Counted from the stretch's first letter, positions 1 through 8,402 are shown. The stretch: 32,308 nucleotides of DNA from an uncultured Spirochaetaceae bacterium (GCA_902783155.1 CACZPR010000021.1:1-32308); one strand, 5' to 3'. A program made the numbers and translations. Notes: a model not told the origin generated them from the letters alone.

Positions 1-377
1 GCGGCCTTTTTCAGCTCGGCAAGTTTCTCGTAGAACGTGGGTCCCAGCTGCTTACGCTTGAAATCAATAAGCCCCGGCCCTACTTTATCAACACTCTTGG
101 CAATCTCCCGCATCAGGGCCTTGTTCAGAACCCCCTCCATGGTAGAATTTGTAAAGGTTGCGGTCAGCCAGAAAATAAATCGCTTGAAAAATGAGAGACT
201 CTTTATCTTGGCGGCAAGGTCCTCGGTCTGCTCCTTCTGGGCATCATCGGCAATGTCGTTAGGCTCCATGCCCTCAACAGTTTTTCCCTGCTTCATATTT
301 TTTAGCATCTGCTCTCGCTCGCCCTTGCTGATTTCCGTAACAAGGTCGTTGAAAGTCGAATTATCAGTTTGCGCCAT
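1..377 (-). CDS. Hypothetical protein, N-terminal fragment (possibly DUF5312 family)
   Basis: The open frame starts at the ATG at 377 and runs off the left edge, so only about 125 N-terminal residues are visible. GGAG and GAGGT lie just upstream of the ATG, which supports the start. The fragment begins MAQTDNSTFNDLVTEISKGE. It has an acidic, Gln-rich stretch near residues 30-50, then a short hydrophobic segment (FFKRFIFWLTATF) near residues 60-72, then a basic region. There is no signal peptide. The pattern recalls a conserved Treponema protein of unknown function (DUF5312), but that is from memory and not verified. I assign no function. It is the last visible gene of the minus-strand group at this end. 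Confidence 0.75.
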   Translation of the reverse strand, partial: MAQTDNSTFNDLVTEISKGEREQMLKNMKQGKTVEGMEPNDIADDAQKEQTEDLAAKIKSLSFFKRFIFWLTATFTNSTMEGVLNKALMREIAKSVDKVGPGLIDFKRKQLGPTFYEKLAELKKA

Positions 378-528
378 ACCTCAGCTCCATTTCACATTTG
401 TTATAATCACAAGGGTCTCACCGGAAACATGATACCTCTTCCATTATCGGCCTAAATCGTGATTTTGGGAAGTCCCGGCGCGTTAATTGTTTAAGAAATT
501 TCCTTTATAAATTATAAACTGGAGACCA

Positions 529-1176
529 TCAAGATTCGGTCAGAAGCCTGTACGCTTCCATCTGGTCGGTGGACTTCAAAAGAGAATCCCTCAGCTCCTG
601 CTCCTTAAGTTTTGACGTAAAATACGAGAGCGTCTGGAGATAGTAGTTGTGCTGGTTGCTGGCCGCGGCAATCATAAAAAGAAGCCTGACCGGAACCTCG
701 TCTATGGCCTGGAAATCGATTATGTCAACCTTTGATATTCCGACAGCTACAACCAGATCCGTTACGGACGAAATTCTTACATGCGGTATGGCGATTCCAC
801 GTCCCATCGCGGTGGACATAAGCTCCTCGCGCCTGAGGATTTCGGTCTCAAGCTCCTTGGCATCCTTAATCTGGGGTGCGGTCGCAAGGGTCTGTGAAAG
901 ACGTACAAGAGCGTCCCTCTTTGTCTGGTGCTCCATAAAGACAATCCTCTCCGGGGAAAGGATGTTCCTGACAAGAACCGACATGTCGCCGGGAGCCGAA
1001 GTCTTTGAGGAAAGCCTGTCGTTGACCCACCGCTCAATCTCGTCGCGCTTGAACCTCCACACGGTCCCAATCTTTCCACTCGGAATCTCGCCCTTCTGCG
1101 CCCAGTCGTAAACGGTACGCTCGCTCACACGCAGATATTTGGCAACCTCTTCTATTGTAAGTATATCGTCTTCCAA
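529..1176 (-). CDS. ptsN: HTH domain fused to a PTS EIIA-Ntr (PtsN-like) domain
   Basis: An N-terminal excisionase/MerR-like helix-turn-helix (DILTIEEVAKYLRVSERTVY and the following WRFKRDEIERW) is joined to an EIIA domain of the nitrogen-PTS or fructose type. The phospho-acceptor region reads GRGIAIPH; its His is residue 145 counted from the ATG at 1215, or 132 from the start chosen here. I chose the TTG at 1176: GGGGGA sits about 5 bases upstream and homologues usually begin just before DDILT. The in-frame ATG at 1215 has no ribosome site, and a TTGACA hexamer (1226-1231, minus strand) lies almost on top of it. EIIA-Ntr proteins normally take phosphate from NPr and act as regulators, not transporters. 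The fused HTH suggests a phosphorylation-responsive DNA-binding regulator. No transport subunit lies nearby. Confidence 0.85.
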   Translation of the reverse strand: MEDDILTIEEVAKYLRVSERTVYDWAQKGEIPSGKIGTVWRFKRDEIERWVNDRLSSKTSAPGDMSVLVRNILSPERIVFMEHQTKRDALVRLSQTLATAPQIKDAKELETEILRREELMSTAMGRGIAIPHVRISSVTDLVVAVGISKVDIIDFQAIDEVPVRLLFMIAAASNQHNYYLQTLSYFTSKLKEQELRDSLLKSTDQMEAYRLLTES

Positions 1177-1348
1177 AATAGTCCCCCGAACTTTTTTGTA
1201 GAATATTGCATTCATTGCGGTTTTTTGTCAAGTATCGCAAAGAATTTTGTGGAAGGCAAGTGCAAATCTCAATTAAATTTAGGAACCGCTTTCATTTCTG
1301 GCGTGGACTCATATTCTTGGATAAATCAAGAGCATATAAAAATAAGAC

Positions 1349-1381
1349 AAAAAAAGACCCTCCGATAAAAACCGAAGGGTC
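1349..1381 (-). terminator. Rho-independent terminator of tRNA-Leu
   Basis: Read on the minus strand, GACCCTTCGGT pairs with ATCGGAGGGTC around a TTTT loop (an 11-bp stem with one G-T wobble pair) and is followed by seven T. It lies 7 bases past the tRNA 3' end. Confidence 0.9.
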
Positions 1382-1388
1382 ATCTGAG

Positions 1389-1470
1389 TGCGGAGAAGCC
1401 GACTTGAACGGCCACGCCTCGCAGCACTAGCACCTCAAGCTAGCGTGTCTACCAATTCCACCATCCCCGC
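1389..1470 (-). tRNA. tRNA-Leu (anticodon GAG)
   Basis: The 82-base sequence folds as a class II tRNA. The acceptor arms are GCGGGGA and TCTCCGC (one G-U pair) with discriminator A. The D-arm contains the Leu-typical GGTGGAATTGGTAGACACG. The anticodon stem CTAGC/GCTAG encloses loop TTGAGGT, giving anticodon GAG. A long variable arm and a T-arm with GTTCAAGTC follow. CCA is not encoded; the next bases are CTC. The gene has its own promoter and terminator and so is a single-gene unit. Confidence 0.96.
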
Positions 1471-1483
1471 ATTGATGGATATT

Positions 1484-1512
1484 AGTATATAGATTTTTTT
1501 CGTACCTGTCAA
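1484..1512 (-). promoter_or_regulatory. Sigma-70 promoter of tRNA-Leu
   Basis: On the minus strand, TTGACA (1507-1512) and TATACT (1484-1489) are separated by exactly 17 bases, 13 bases before the mature tRNA 5' end. It is the best -35/-10 match in the window. Confidence 0.88.
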
Positions 1513-1551
1513 GCATAAAAATAGAAAATCTGCAAAAAAAAATTGAAGCCC

Positions 1552-1995
1552 TTAGTTCCAATGCTTCAGCTGTGACAGATGGCCGTCAAAAAACTTTCTC
1601 CTTTCGTCAGGACTTTTGTTTTCCGGATTCGGCATGTTCGACACAAGATAGTCAAGAAGCGAGTCCTTTGTTTTGTAGGCAAAAGTTCCGTCCGCGTAGC
1701 ACCATTTGCAGTAATCCTCGTTGAAACCACCGTCCGGTTCCCTGCTTATCATGGAATCCTCGGAAAGCGGCATTCCGCAGCACTGGCAGAAAAGAGTTCG
1801 CGGCGCACCCAACAGCGTGTTTATAGAAACATCGAATTGCCTTGACAGCACTTTCAGCATGTCAGGATTTGGCTGGGTCTCACCTGTCTCCCATCGGCTG
1901 ACGGCCTGGCGTGTCACATTCACTTTCCGCGCCATCTCTTCCTGCGTAAGATTGTTCTTTTCCCTCAGCATTTTAAGAATCTCTTTTACTTCCAT
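1552..1995 (-). CDS. XRE-family HTH regulator with C-terminal zinc-ribbon domain
   Basis: Residues 1-60 form a Cro/CI-type helix-turn-helix (ILKMLREKNNLTQEEMARKV, then TRQAVSRWETGETQPNPDML). After a short linker comes a Cys-rich module with Cys70, Cys72, Cys73, Cys96 and Cys99 (FCQCCGMPL and DYCKWCYADG), resembling the putative zinc-ribbon family often fused to XRE domains. The AGGAGG-like ribosome site (GAGGAGGACC) before the ATG at 1995 is strong. A TATAAT-like hexamer lies at 2025-2030 on the minus strand, with no convincing -35. It is probably a metal- or redox-sensitive DNA-binding protein; its target is unknown. The divergent VOC gene starts 117 bases away. Confidence 0.85.
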   Translation of the reverse strand: MEVKEILKMLREKNNLTQEEMARKVNVTRQAVSRWETGETQPNPDMLKVLSRQFDVSINTLLGAPRTLFCQCCGMPLSEDSMISREPDGGFNEDYCKWCYADGTFAYKTKDSLLDYLVSNMPNPENKSPDERRKFFDGHLSQLKHWN

Positions 1996-2112
1996 AAAGG
2001 TCCTCCTCTCAAAGATTCCCTAAAATTATAGCCGATTGCGTCCGCAAATAAAAGAAACAGTCTGTTGCTTTTTTAATAAAACAGAAATGGCATTTATTCG
2101 TGCGGGGGCTTT

Positions 2113-2496
2113 ATGGTAATCGAACATGTCGCGCTTTATGTAAATGATTTGGAAAATGCACGCGATTTTTTTGTAAAATATTTTGGCGGAAAATCAAACG
2201 GTGGATACCTCAACTCCAAGACAGGATTCCGCTCCTATTTTATCAGCTTTGACGACGGTGCCCGGCTGGAGCTTATGTCACGCCCGGACATGTATGACGC
2301 ACAAAAAAATCAGTACCGCACCGGCTACGCGCATGTCGCATTCAAAACTGGAAGCAGGGCCTCAGTGAACGAGCTTACGGAAAAACTTAGGAACGACGGA
2401 TACAAAATCTCCAGCGGACCAAGAATTACGGGAGACGGATATTACGAAAGCTCTGTAATCGCGATTGAGGACAACATTATTGAAATCACCGAATAA
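2113..2496 (+). CDS. VOC-superfamily (glyoxalase/dioxygenase-like) protein
   Basis: The 127-residue protein has the two beta-alpha-beta-beta-beta modules of the vicinal-oxygen-chelate fold. It begins IEHVALYVNDLENARDFFVK and has a second module from GYAHVAFKTG. Likely metal ligands are His5, the Glu in RLELMSR, the His in YAHVAF and a C-terminal Glu in NIIEITE. A GGGGG run lies 5 bases before the ATG. Single-domain members of this family do many reactions (lactoylglutathione lyase, fosfomycin resistance, isomerases), so the substrate cannot be named. It stands alone between the divergent XRE gene and a convergent lipoprotein gene. Confidence 0.85.
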   Translation: MVIEHVALYVNDLENARDFFVKYFGGKSNGGYLNSKTGFRSYFISFDDGARLELMSRPDMYDAQKNQYRTGYAHVAFKTGSRASVNELTEKLRNDGYKISSGPRITGDGYYESSVIAIEDNIIEITE

Positions 2497-2499
2497 AAA

Positions 2500-2528
2500 A
2501 CCGCCACCACAAAAAAGCAGTGACGGTC
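2500..2528. terminator. Probable bidirectional terminator
   Basis: ACCGCCAC and GTGACGGT form an imperfect 8-bp stem (one C-A mismatch) between two converging genes. The minus-strand reading ends in six T, and the loop is A-rich. It probably serves the VOC gene and the lipoprotein gene. Confidence 0.6.
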
Positions 2529-2548
2529 TTAATTACATCCCGAAAGAC

Positions 2549-3058
2549 TTACTTGCTCAAATCCATCTTGACTGTACCCGGATTTGAAATGTCCGCAAGA
2601 GCACGGGCATCATCAAGAGAGCTCCATGTTGCTCCTCCGTTGTCATTAAGGCACTGTGTCAGATTCAGACGGTCGCCGCTCAGTGTGTAGTAGTATGCAA
2701 TCCATCCCGGACGATTCTTGTTGTAGCCGTAAAGGTATCCATGTCTTGCGTCAATCTTTTTCTTTGCGCCGCGCTCGAATGTCGTCATGTTGTTGGAATA
2801 GCTTCTCTCGCCATTTGACTTTGTGGTAAAGCATGTCAGCGTATAGTTTCCACCGGATTCCGCAATCTCGTAGCTGTTTCCAGTGCTTGACTGCTTCCAG
2901 ACACCCTCGACCACGGCAGATGAATATGAATCCCCGCTTGTGTCAACCGCAGTTCTTGGAACGGATCCCAGAAGAATACATCCACCAAAAAGGAAGAGCG
3001 ACATCAAAGCGGACGCAATACCAATACCCGCCCGGACAAACACATTAGAACGTTTCAT
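2549..3058 (-). CDS. Putative lipoprotein of unknown function
   Basis: The protein has a basic N-terminus (MKRSNVFVRAG), a hydrophobic core (IGIASALMSLFLFGG) and a spirochaete-style lipobox ending in Cys near residue 27 (FLFGGC), so it should be exported and lipidated. The start is the ATG at 3058 with GGAGG 5 bases upstream; the in-frame TTG at 3070 would include the ribosome site. The mature part is Ser-, Gly- and Tyr-rich. It carries segments such as VEGVWKQSSTGNSYEI and YYYTLSGDRLNL, typical of small lipocalin-like beta-sheet lipoproteins in Treponema. No enzyme motif is visible. A promoter lies at 3115-3143. Confidence 0.8.
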   Translation of the reverse strand: MKRSNVFVRAGIGIASALMSLFLFGGCILLGSVPRTAVDTSGDSYSSAVVEGVWKQSSTGNSYEIAESGGNYTLTCFTTKSNGERSYSNNMTTFERGAKKKIDARHGYLYGYNKNRPGWIAYYYTLSGDRLNLTQCLNDNGGATWSSLDDARALADISNPGTVKMDLSK

Positions 3059-3114
3059 AAAAACCTCCAATTTTAAATCAAAAAATTGCTCCCGAAAAAT
3101 CAGGGCATAAATAA

Positions 3115-3143
3115 ATTGTACCCCATTTTTCCAATAGGCACAA
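3115..3143 (-). promoter_or_regulatory. Probable promoter of the lipoprotein gene
   Basis: On the minus strand TTGTGC (3138-3143) and TACAAT (3115-3120) are 17 bases apart and about 57 bases upstream of the ATG at 3058. Confidence 0.6.
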
Positions 3144-3170
3144 TAAATTTTTCAGATTCTCTTAATAAAA

Positions 3171-3482
3171 TCACCTGCAAAAAATCAGTTCCACCAGAAA
3201 CACAATCACACAGCACGAGCCGGCAACAACAGGAAGACCGGCCCCGAAATATGCCATGACGACTCCCGCAACCAGCGCAACAAGTCCCGACCAAACGACC
3301 TGCGTTGACTCGAAAATCGCCGGAAATGTCATAAGCGCGAGAGTCACATAGGGCGCATAGTATAGAAAGGATTTGACGAAACGGTTTTTAATCGGCTTTC
3401 TGAATATGGTCAGGGGCAGCACCCGAATCAAATACGAAACAGCGAACGCAACAAAAATGTAAATCCAGATTTTTCCGTCCAT
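3171..3482 (-). CDS. azlD: AzlD-family branched-chain amino acid export subunit
   Basis: A 103-residue protein with four hydrophobic segments, starting MDGKIWIYIFVAFAVSYLIR; RVLPL followed by a basic patch is typical of AzlD. It is the small partner of the AzlCD exporter for branched-chain amino acids or azaleucine. It starts 2 bases after the azlC stop, and its ribosome site GGAGGAG lies inside the azlC 3' end, so translation is probably coupled. The length matches the family. No regulator such as azlB is adjacent. Confidence 0.88.
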   Translation of the reverse strand: MDGKIWIYIFVAFAVSYLIRVLPLTIFRKPIKNRFVKSFLYYAPYVTLALMTFPAIFESTQVVWSGLVALVAGVVMAYFGAGLPVVAGSCCVIVFLVELIFCR

Positions 3483-3484
3483 GA

Positions 3485-4237
3485 CTACTCCTCCACCACG
3501 GCATCAGTTTTTTCAGCGGCATCTTTTTTTGAATCATCCACAGGCCGGACCAGAGCGAGGACTGCGGAAATCAGAACGGTCAAAATGATTGTCCTTGTGC
3601 TTGCTGAAATTGACTTTACGCCCGGAATCCTGGAACATGCAAAACTCAATGCAAAACTCACGGCGACAGCCACCGCAATCGTCCGATTTTTTCTGGCGGG
3701 AGGAATTATTATCGCAATGAACATTCCGTAAAGAGAAACAGAAAGAGCACTCACAATGCGTACCGGAAGATATGTTCCCGCCACAATTCCAAGCGCGGTA
3801 CCGATTGCCCACAAAGGAATTGCGACAGCGAACGCACCATAGCTGTACCGAGGATTCAACGGCGGCTCCCTTCCGATTGCAATGCCAAAAAGCTCGTCCG
3901 TAAGTCCGAACCCAATCAAAAACCTGTGGTAAAATTTTGTGTCCGGGGAAAAACGCTGGCTCAACGAACAGCTCATCAAAAAATATCTGGCGTTCACAAC
4001 AAGAGTCGCAAGGGCAAGCTCCACATAAGTCACGCCGGCCTGGATTGAAGTGAAAAGTGCGTACTCACCCGCCGACGCAAGATTCAGCGCACTGGCCACA
4101 AGTCCCTGGAACGGATTCAGTCCCGCGTTTCTGGCCACAATGCCAAGGGAAAAAGCCACCGCAAAATATCCAAGACCAATCGGCGCACCGTCCCTAAGTC
4201 CTTCAAAAAAAATTCGTCCACTGCCATTACTTTTCAT
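3485..4237 (-). CDS. azlC: AzlC-family branched-chain amino acid export permease
   Basis: The polytopic protein (about 250 residues) begins with a soluble N-terminus followed by EGLRDGAPIGLGYFAVAFSL, the AzlC signature region. The conserved NARYFLMSCSL and the GFGLTDELFGIA motif follow, then several more membrane segments. It forms an exporter with AzlD. I chose the ATG at 4237 (MKSNGSGRIFFEG), because the longer frame to 4282 adds a non-conserved tail. The ribosome site is weak (GGCGG). The C-terminus ends in a charged tail (VDDSKKDAAEKTDAVVEE). Confidence 0.9.
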   Translation of the reverse strand: MKSNGSGRIFFEGLRDGAPIGLGYFAVAFSLGIVARNAGLNPFQGLVASALNLASAGEYALFTSIQAGVTYVELALATLVVNARYFLMSCSLSQRFSPDTKFYHRFLIGFGLTDELFGIAIGREPPLNPRYSYGAFAVAIPLWAIGTALGIVAGTYLPVRIVSALSVSLYGMFIAIIIPPARKNRTIAVAVAVSFALSFACSRIPGVKSISASTRTIILTVLISAVLALVRPVDDSKKDAAEKTDAVVEE

Positions 4238-4375
4238 ACACCGCCAAACTCTACCACTTTTGGAAACACAAGTAAAGGTCATACCAAAATAACAAAAACA
4301 CTAAAAAACAAAACGGCTTGTATAAAAATCAAAATCAAACTAAACTGGCATGAAAAAATTTGATGGGGAAAAAAA

Positions 4376-4810
4376 ATGACAAAATATATACACAGGGTCC
4401 AGTATTACGAGACCGACAAGATGGCCGTAACGCACCACTCGAATTACCTGAGGTGGATGGAGGAAGCTCGGGTTGATTTCCTCGACCAGATTGGCTGGAA
4501 CTACAGAAAGCTGGAGGATTCAGGAATTTCGTCCCCGGTCCTAAACCTGACATGCAGGTACAGGCACAGCACGACCTTCGACGACACGATTGAAATCACG
4601 ACAAGGGTAACGACACTCTCGTTCGTCCGACTGAGCTTTTCATACGAGATGAGGCACGCGGGAACTGAAAAACCCATTCTCTGCACGGGAACGTCGGAGC
4701 ACTGCTTCCTTGATTCGAGCGGACATCCGATGAACCTGAAAAAGGACTGCCCCGAAATCTACGAGGCATTGAAAAAGCACTACGAGATGGACAATCCTCA
4801 GGAAAAATAA
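4376..4810 (+). CDS. YbgC/FadM-like hotdog acyl-CoA thioesterase
   Basis: A 144-residue single hotdog domain of the 4-hydroxybenzoyl-CoA thioesterase group. The N-terminal YYETDKMAVTHHSNYLRWME matches the family pattern, with the catalytic Asp at residue 14 and His at 20-21 before Tyr24. EEAR and FDDTIEITTRV follow as expected. It probably hydrolyses short- or medium-chain acyl-CoA in the cytosol. GGGGA sits 6 bases before the ATG. It converges on the NeuB-family gene, 14 bases from its stop, so its only relation is by position. Confidence 0.87.
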   Translation: MTKYIHRVQYYETDKMAVTHHSNYLRWMEEARVDFLDQIGWNYRKLEDSGISSPVLNLTCRYRHSTTFDDTIEITTRVTTLSFVRLSFSYEMRHAGTEKPILCTGTSEHCFLDSSGHPMNLKKDCPEIYEALKKHYEMDNPQEK

Positions 4811-4824
4811 ATTTATTTTCTAAT

Positions 4825-6042
4825 TTATTTTTTATTGATGAAATCAGAAAAACAAACCCCGGCACCGGAGCTGACGTTTTTTTCCAGTCTGGCTCCAAGC
4901 ACGGTTTCAAGGAAATCGGGTGCAATGCCGGGCGTAAGGATTTTTTCGGTCCTGAGTACGGAAACATCATCCGCACCGACAGTCTCTCCGGCTTTCATGT
5001 CCCTTGTGTAATGCAGGGAACGGTTGGTGCGTCCGTAGTTCTGCATCTCGATTTTCGCAAGACGCTTCACTCCCGAGCCAAGCACTTCCATGACCTTTTT
5101 TTCGCCATAGGAAATGCACATCTGCCGGATTATCTCTGCCTGTCCGGAATCCACCACAAGGCCGTCCGCAAGTTTTTCGGCGTGGAAAGACTTTGAGGCA
5201 AGGAAATCCCTTTCATAGCGATTCAAAACGGTGTCCGACTGACTGACCGCAAGACACATCCTTGCAAAATCCTCTCCCTCGAGCGCAACAGGGTCGTCAA
5301 GTCCGTCGGTCTTTTTGCTTATGGTTATGTGCTTTTCAATCATGGAGCCGCCCATCGCAACTGTCAGGGCAGGAACAAGAACCGGGTCAAGGGAATGGTC
5401 GCTGATTCCCGTCGGGATTCCAAATATTTTTCCAAGAGTGTCTACGCAGCGGACATTGTACTCGTTTTCAGGCGCGGGATAGAACGTGATGCAGTGAAGC
5501 AAGGTCAGTGGCGGAAGATATTTTCCCTGAACGCTTATGTCCTCCGGCTGATTTTTTTCGTCATGTCCTCCGGTCAGAATGTCAATGGCCTTCTCTATGT
5601 CGCCGATTTTTGAAACTCCGCTCGAAAGGATGATTGGAATCTTTCCGTAATATTTTGCGCATTCCAAAAGAAGCGGAATGTGGTTGACCTCGGGGGACGC
5701 AATCTTTATGGCATCCGGCTTGATTTCCACAAGTTCATGCAGGGACCTTAGACCGAAAGGCGAACAGGCAAAAAGAAGTCCCCTCTCATGCGAATACGAA
5801 CAGCAGCGCTCAAAAAAACTCGGGTCAACCTCAAGGGACCTGAACCTGTCGTAAAGCCTCACCGCCCCGCCCGGAAGATTCACAAAACCGGTGTCGGGAT
5901 GCAGAATCTCGTCGGCATAGACCCACTGGAATTTTACGACATGCGCACCCGCATCCTTCGCCTCGTCAATCATGGCAAAAGCCTTATCAATATCCCCGCC
6001 ATGGGAGGTCCCTATTTCCGCAACAACCTTAGTTTCCTTCAT
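4825..6042 (-). CDS. NeuB-family nonulosonate (sialic-acid-type) synthase
   Basis: The roughly 405-residue protein has an N-terminal NeuB TIM barrel (VVAEIGTSHGGDIDKAFAMI, then VKFQWVYADEILHP, KIASPEVNH, GISDHSLDP, IEKHIT) and a C-terminal SAF/antifreeze-like domain (RSLHYTRDMKAGETVGADDV). NeuB enzymes condense phosphoenolpyruvate with an N-acetylated hexose to give sialic, legionaminic or pseudaminic acid. Which one is made cannot be read here. GGAGT lies 7 bases before the ATG at 6042; the longer frame to 6147 runs through the promoter. No neuA- or neuC-like gene is adjacent. One likely use is surface or flagellin glycosylation. Confidence 0.87.
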   Translation of the reverse strand: MKETKVVAEIGTSHGGDIDKAFAMIDEAKDAGAHVVKFQWVYADEILHPDTGFVNLPGGAVRLYDRFRSLEVDPSFFERCCSYSHERGLLFACSPFGLRSLHELVEIKPDAIKIASPEVNHIPLLLECAKYYGKIPIILSSGVSKIGDIEKAIDILTGGHDEKNQPEDISVQGKYLPPLTLLHCITFYPAPENEYNVRCVDTLGKIFGIPTGISDHSLDPVLVPALTVAMGGSMIEKHITISKKTDGLDDPVALEGEDFARMCLAVSQSDTVLNRYERDFLASKSFHAEKLADGLVVDSGQAEIIRQMCISYGEKKVMEVLGSGVKRLAKIEMQNYGRTNRSLHYTRDMKAGETVGADDVSVLRTEKILTPGIAPDFLETVLGARLEKNVSSGAGVCFSDFINKK

Positions 6043-6085
6043 ACGATTCACTCCGACATTGCACAAGACTTTTTTCCATGGGGAT

Positions 6086-6114
6086 ATTATAGTACAGACT
6101 TGGTGGGAATTCAA
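6086..6114 (-). promoter_or_regulatory. Promoter of the NeuB-family gene
   Basis: On the minus strand TTGAAT (6109-6114) and TATAAT (6086-6091) are 17 bases apart, about 44 bases upstream of the ATG at 6042. The hexamers rule out the longer upstream reading frame. Confidence 0.8.
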
Positions 6115-6164
6115 GGATTGGTGGTTACGACGCATCCTCGCAACCAATACCCGTTATAATCCAC

Positions 6165-6193
6165 TTGTTGCACGTCGATTTTTTCTATATAAT
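6165..6193 (+). promoter_or_regulatory. Promoter of the elongation factor G gene
   Basis: TTGTTG (6165-6170) and TATAAT (6188-6193) are 17 bases apart, 32 bases before the ATG. It is divergent from the NeuB-family promoter. Confidence 0.75.
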
Positions 6194-6225
6194 ACGCGGG
6201 ATTTTAGTTTTTTAAGGAAAAGACC

Positions 6226-8262
6226 ATGCTTGACAAGATGAGAAACATTGGCATTATGGCCCACATTGATGCGGGAAAGACGACCACGACCGAGCGCATA
6301 CTTTTTTATTCGGGCAAAATCCACAAGATTGGAGAAATAGACGACGGCGCGGCGACTATGGACTTTATGCAGCAGGAGCAGGAGCGCGGAATCACCATTG
6401 CGTCCGCGGCAATCACTACGGAATGGAAGGGCTACCAGATTAACATCATTGACACTCCCGGCCACGTTGATTTTACTGCCGAGGTCGAGCGTTCACTCCG
6501 CGTTCTTGACGGAGCAATTGCCGTTATCTGCGCGGTGGGTTGGGTCCAGCCACAGACGGAGACAGTCTGGCGACAGGCGGATGAGTTCAACGTTCCGAGA
6601 ATCTGTTTCGTGAACAAGATGGACAGAATCGGCGCGAACTTTTTTGGCGCGATGAACGACGTTAAGGAAAAATTTTCATGCCAGACCGTTGCGCTTGAGA
6701 TTCCAATCGGTGCGGGTCAGGATTTCAAGGGCGTGATTGACCTTATAAATATGAAGGAAATCCACTGGGACGAGGAAAGCGAGGGCGAAAAATTCACGGT
6801 GTCCGAAATCTCCCCGGAGCTTATGGACCAGGCAAACGAATGGCGCGAAAAACTTGTTGACACGGTTGCATCCACCGACGACGCTCTTGCCGAAATCTAC
6901 CTTGAGGGAGGAGAAATCACTACGGAGCAGCTCGTCAAGGCCATACGCAAGGCTACAATCGAAAGGACCCTTGTTCCGTTCCTCTGCGGTTCAAGCCGCC
7001 ACAACCAGGGTGTCCAGCCTTTGATTGATGCGGTAATCGACTACCTTCCCTGCCCGACCGACATTCCGCCTGCCGATGCTGTCAAAATCAAAAAGCATGG
7101 CGACGAGGAAAAAATTTCACTTCCATGCGACCCTTCATCGAACGTTCCTGCGGGTCTTGTGTTCAAAATCCAGCACGACAGGGAGGCGGGTCCGCTCTGC
7201 TTTGTGAGGATGTATTCAGGAAAGATTTCCACGGGAACACAGGTCTTCAATGTTTCAAAGAAAAAGCGTGAGAGAATCAACAGGATTCTTCGCGTGAACG
7301 CAAACCACATGGACCAGATGGACAGCGTCAGTGCCGGAGACATTGCGGTTTTCGTTGGACTTAAGCTTGCTCAGACCGGCGACACCCTTGGAAGCGAGGG
7401 AATGCCTCTTTTGCTGGAGAGCGTAAAATTCCCGGAGCCTGTCATTTCCATTGCCATAGAACCGGAGACGATGAGCGACCGCGACAAGCTGAACGAGACA
7501 CTTGACATACTCAGCCGCGAGGATCCGACTTTCACCCACAGGGAAGACAGCGAGACAGGTCAGATTGTCATAAGCGGAATGGGAGAGCTTCACCTGGATG
7601 TTCTCGTAACAAGAATCCGGGATGATTTTAAGGTCCAGTGCCGTGTGGGCGCACCTCAGGTAACATACAGGGAATCCGTAACTTCGACAGCCGAATACAC
7701 AGAGGAGTACACAAGGGTGCTGGCCGGAAAAGAGAATTCGGCGACAATAACAATAAAGGTGGAGCCGGCCCAGACTGGGGAAGGAAATTCCTACACCAAC
7801 ACAGTGAGCGACAACCAGATTCCGGACGAAATCTACGACGCGGTAAAGGAGAGCATTGGAAACTGTTTTGCCGGTGGAATCAAGATGGGCTATCCATGCA
7901 CGGACACAAAGGTTACGGTCACGGCCATGAAATACGACCCTCTTACATCGACACCGATTGCTTTTACGGCTGCGGCTGCGGAAGCTTTCGACAGGGCATG
8001 CAACCAGGCTGACCCCGACCTTCTTGAACCAATCATGGCTGTTGACATTGAATCCCCGTCCGAATTTGTTGGAGACGCAATGAGCCAGATTACACAGCGC
8101 GGCGGAATGATTTCGAGCATGGAGGAAAAGACTGGCGGAAGCATAGTCCACGCACAGGCCCCCATGTCCAAGATGTTCGGATTCAGCACAAGCCTTCGCT
8201 CGGTGACACAGGGACGCGCAAGCTTCAGCATGGTGTTCAGCCACTTCCAGAAGAAAAACTAA
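6226..8262 (+). CDS. fusA: Elongation factor G (translational GTPase)
   Basis: A full 678-residue EF-G. G1 is [10 protein letters not shown]2 RGITI, G3 DTPGH, G4 NKMD and G5 CGSS. Domains II to V follow, including the conserved domain III-IV segments [11 protein letters not shown] and [14 protein letters not shown] drives ribosome translocation or, with RRF, ribosome recycling. Spirochaetes usually carry two EF-G paralogues, and in Borrelia one is specialised for recycling. The slightly short length and [11 protein letters not shown] in place of the usual G5 surroundings make this a candidate second paralogue, but I cannot decide from one copy. AGGA lies 9 bases before the ATG. No rpsL, rpsG or tuf gene is adjacent. 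Confidence 0.95.
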   Translation: MLDKMRNIGIMAHIDAGKTTTTERILFYSGKIHKIGEIDDGAATMDFMQQEQERGITIASAAITTEWKGYQINIIDTPGHVDFTAEVERSLRVLDGAIAVICAVGWVQPQTETVWRQADEFNVPRICFVNKMDRIGANFFGAMNDVKEKFSCQTVALEIPIGAGQDFKGVIDLINMKEIHWDEESEGEKFTVSEISPELMDQANEWREKLVDTVASTDDALAEIYLEGGEITTEQLVKAIRKATIERTLVPFLCGSSRHNQGVQPLIDAVIDYLPCPTDIPPADAVKIKKHGDEEKISLPCDPSSNVPAGLVFKIQHDREAGPLCFVRMYSGKISTGTQVFNVSKKKRERINRILRVNANHMDQMDSVSAGDIAVFVGLKLAQTGDTLGSEGMPLLLESVKFPEPVISIAIEPETMSDRDKLNETLDILSREDPTFTHREDSETGQIVISGMGELHLDVLVTRIRDDFKVQCRVGAPQVTYRESVTSTAEYTEEYTRVLAGKENSATITIKVEPAQTGEGNSYTNTVSDNQIPDEIYDAVKESIGNCFAGGIKMGYPCTDTKVTVTAMKYDPLTSTPIAFTAAAAEAFDRACNQADPDLLEPIMAVDIESPSEFVGDAMSQITQRGGMISSMEEKTGGSIVHAQAPMSKMFGFSTSLRSVTQGRASFSMVFSHFQKKN

Positions 8263-8280
8263 AACAAATCATAAAAAAAC

Positions 8281-8320
8281 GTGGTTCCGGACAACCTGTC
8301 GTTGGGTTTTTCGGGGCCAC
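8281..8320. other. Long wobble-rich hairpin between fusA and mdh
   Basis: GTGGTTCCGGA (8281-8291) pairs with TTCGGGGCCAC (8310-8320) over 11 bp with several G-T pairs. On the plus strand the following bases are only AAATTTTC, so it is a weak terminator for fusA. On the minus strand it is followed by a run of seven T. Confidence 0.5.
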
Positions 8321-8373
8321 AAATTTTCTTCCATTTTTTTCACTTTTTCCATAAGAATTTCCGTTTTTTACTA

Positions 8374-8402
8374 TTAACAATTCACCGTTTTTGCTTTATA
8401 AC
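8374..8402 (+). promoter_or_regulatory. Promoter of the mdh-fum-hdr-flx-frd block
   Basis: TTAACA (8374-8379) and TATAAC (8397-8402) are 17 bases apart, 65 bases upstream of the dehydrogenase ATG. The surrounding 8340-8420 is strongly AT-rich. Confidence 0.65.

Noticed and set aside
444-451. GCCGATAA on the minus strand as a FliA -10 for the gene at the left edge
   Set aside because: No TAAA at the right distance upstream; a single 8-base match is not enough.
1206-1430. Plus-strand frame over tRNA-Leu and its terminator
   Set aside because: It covers a clear tRNA gene on the other strand, has no ribosome site and no domain.
7255-8244. Long minus-strand frame opposite fusA
   Set aside because: The plus strand encodes a complete EF-G with all motifs; the opposite frame has no recognisable domain and no ribosome site.
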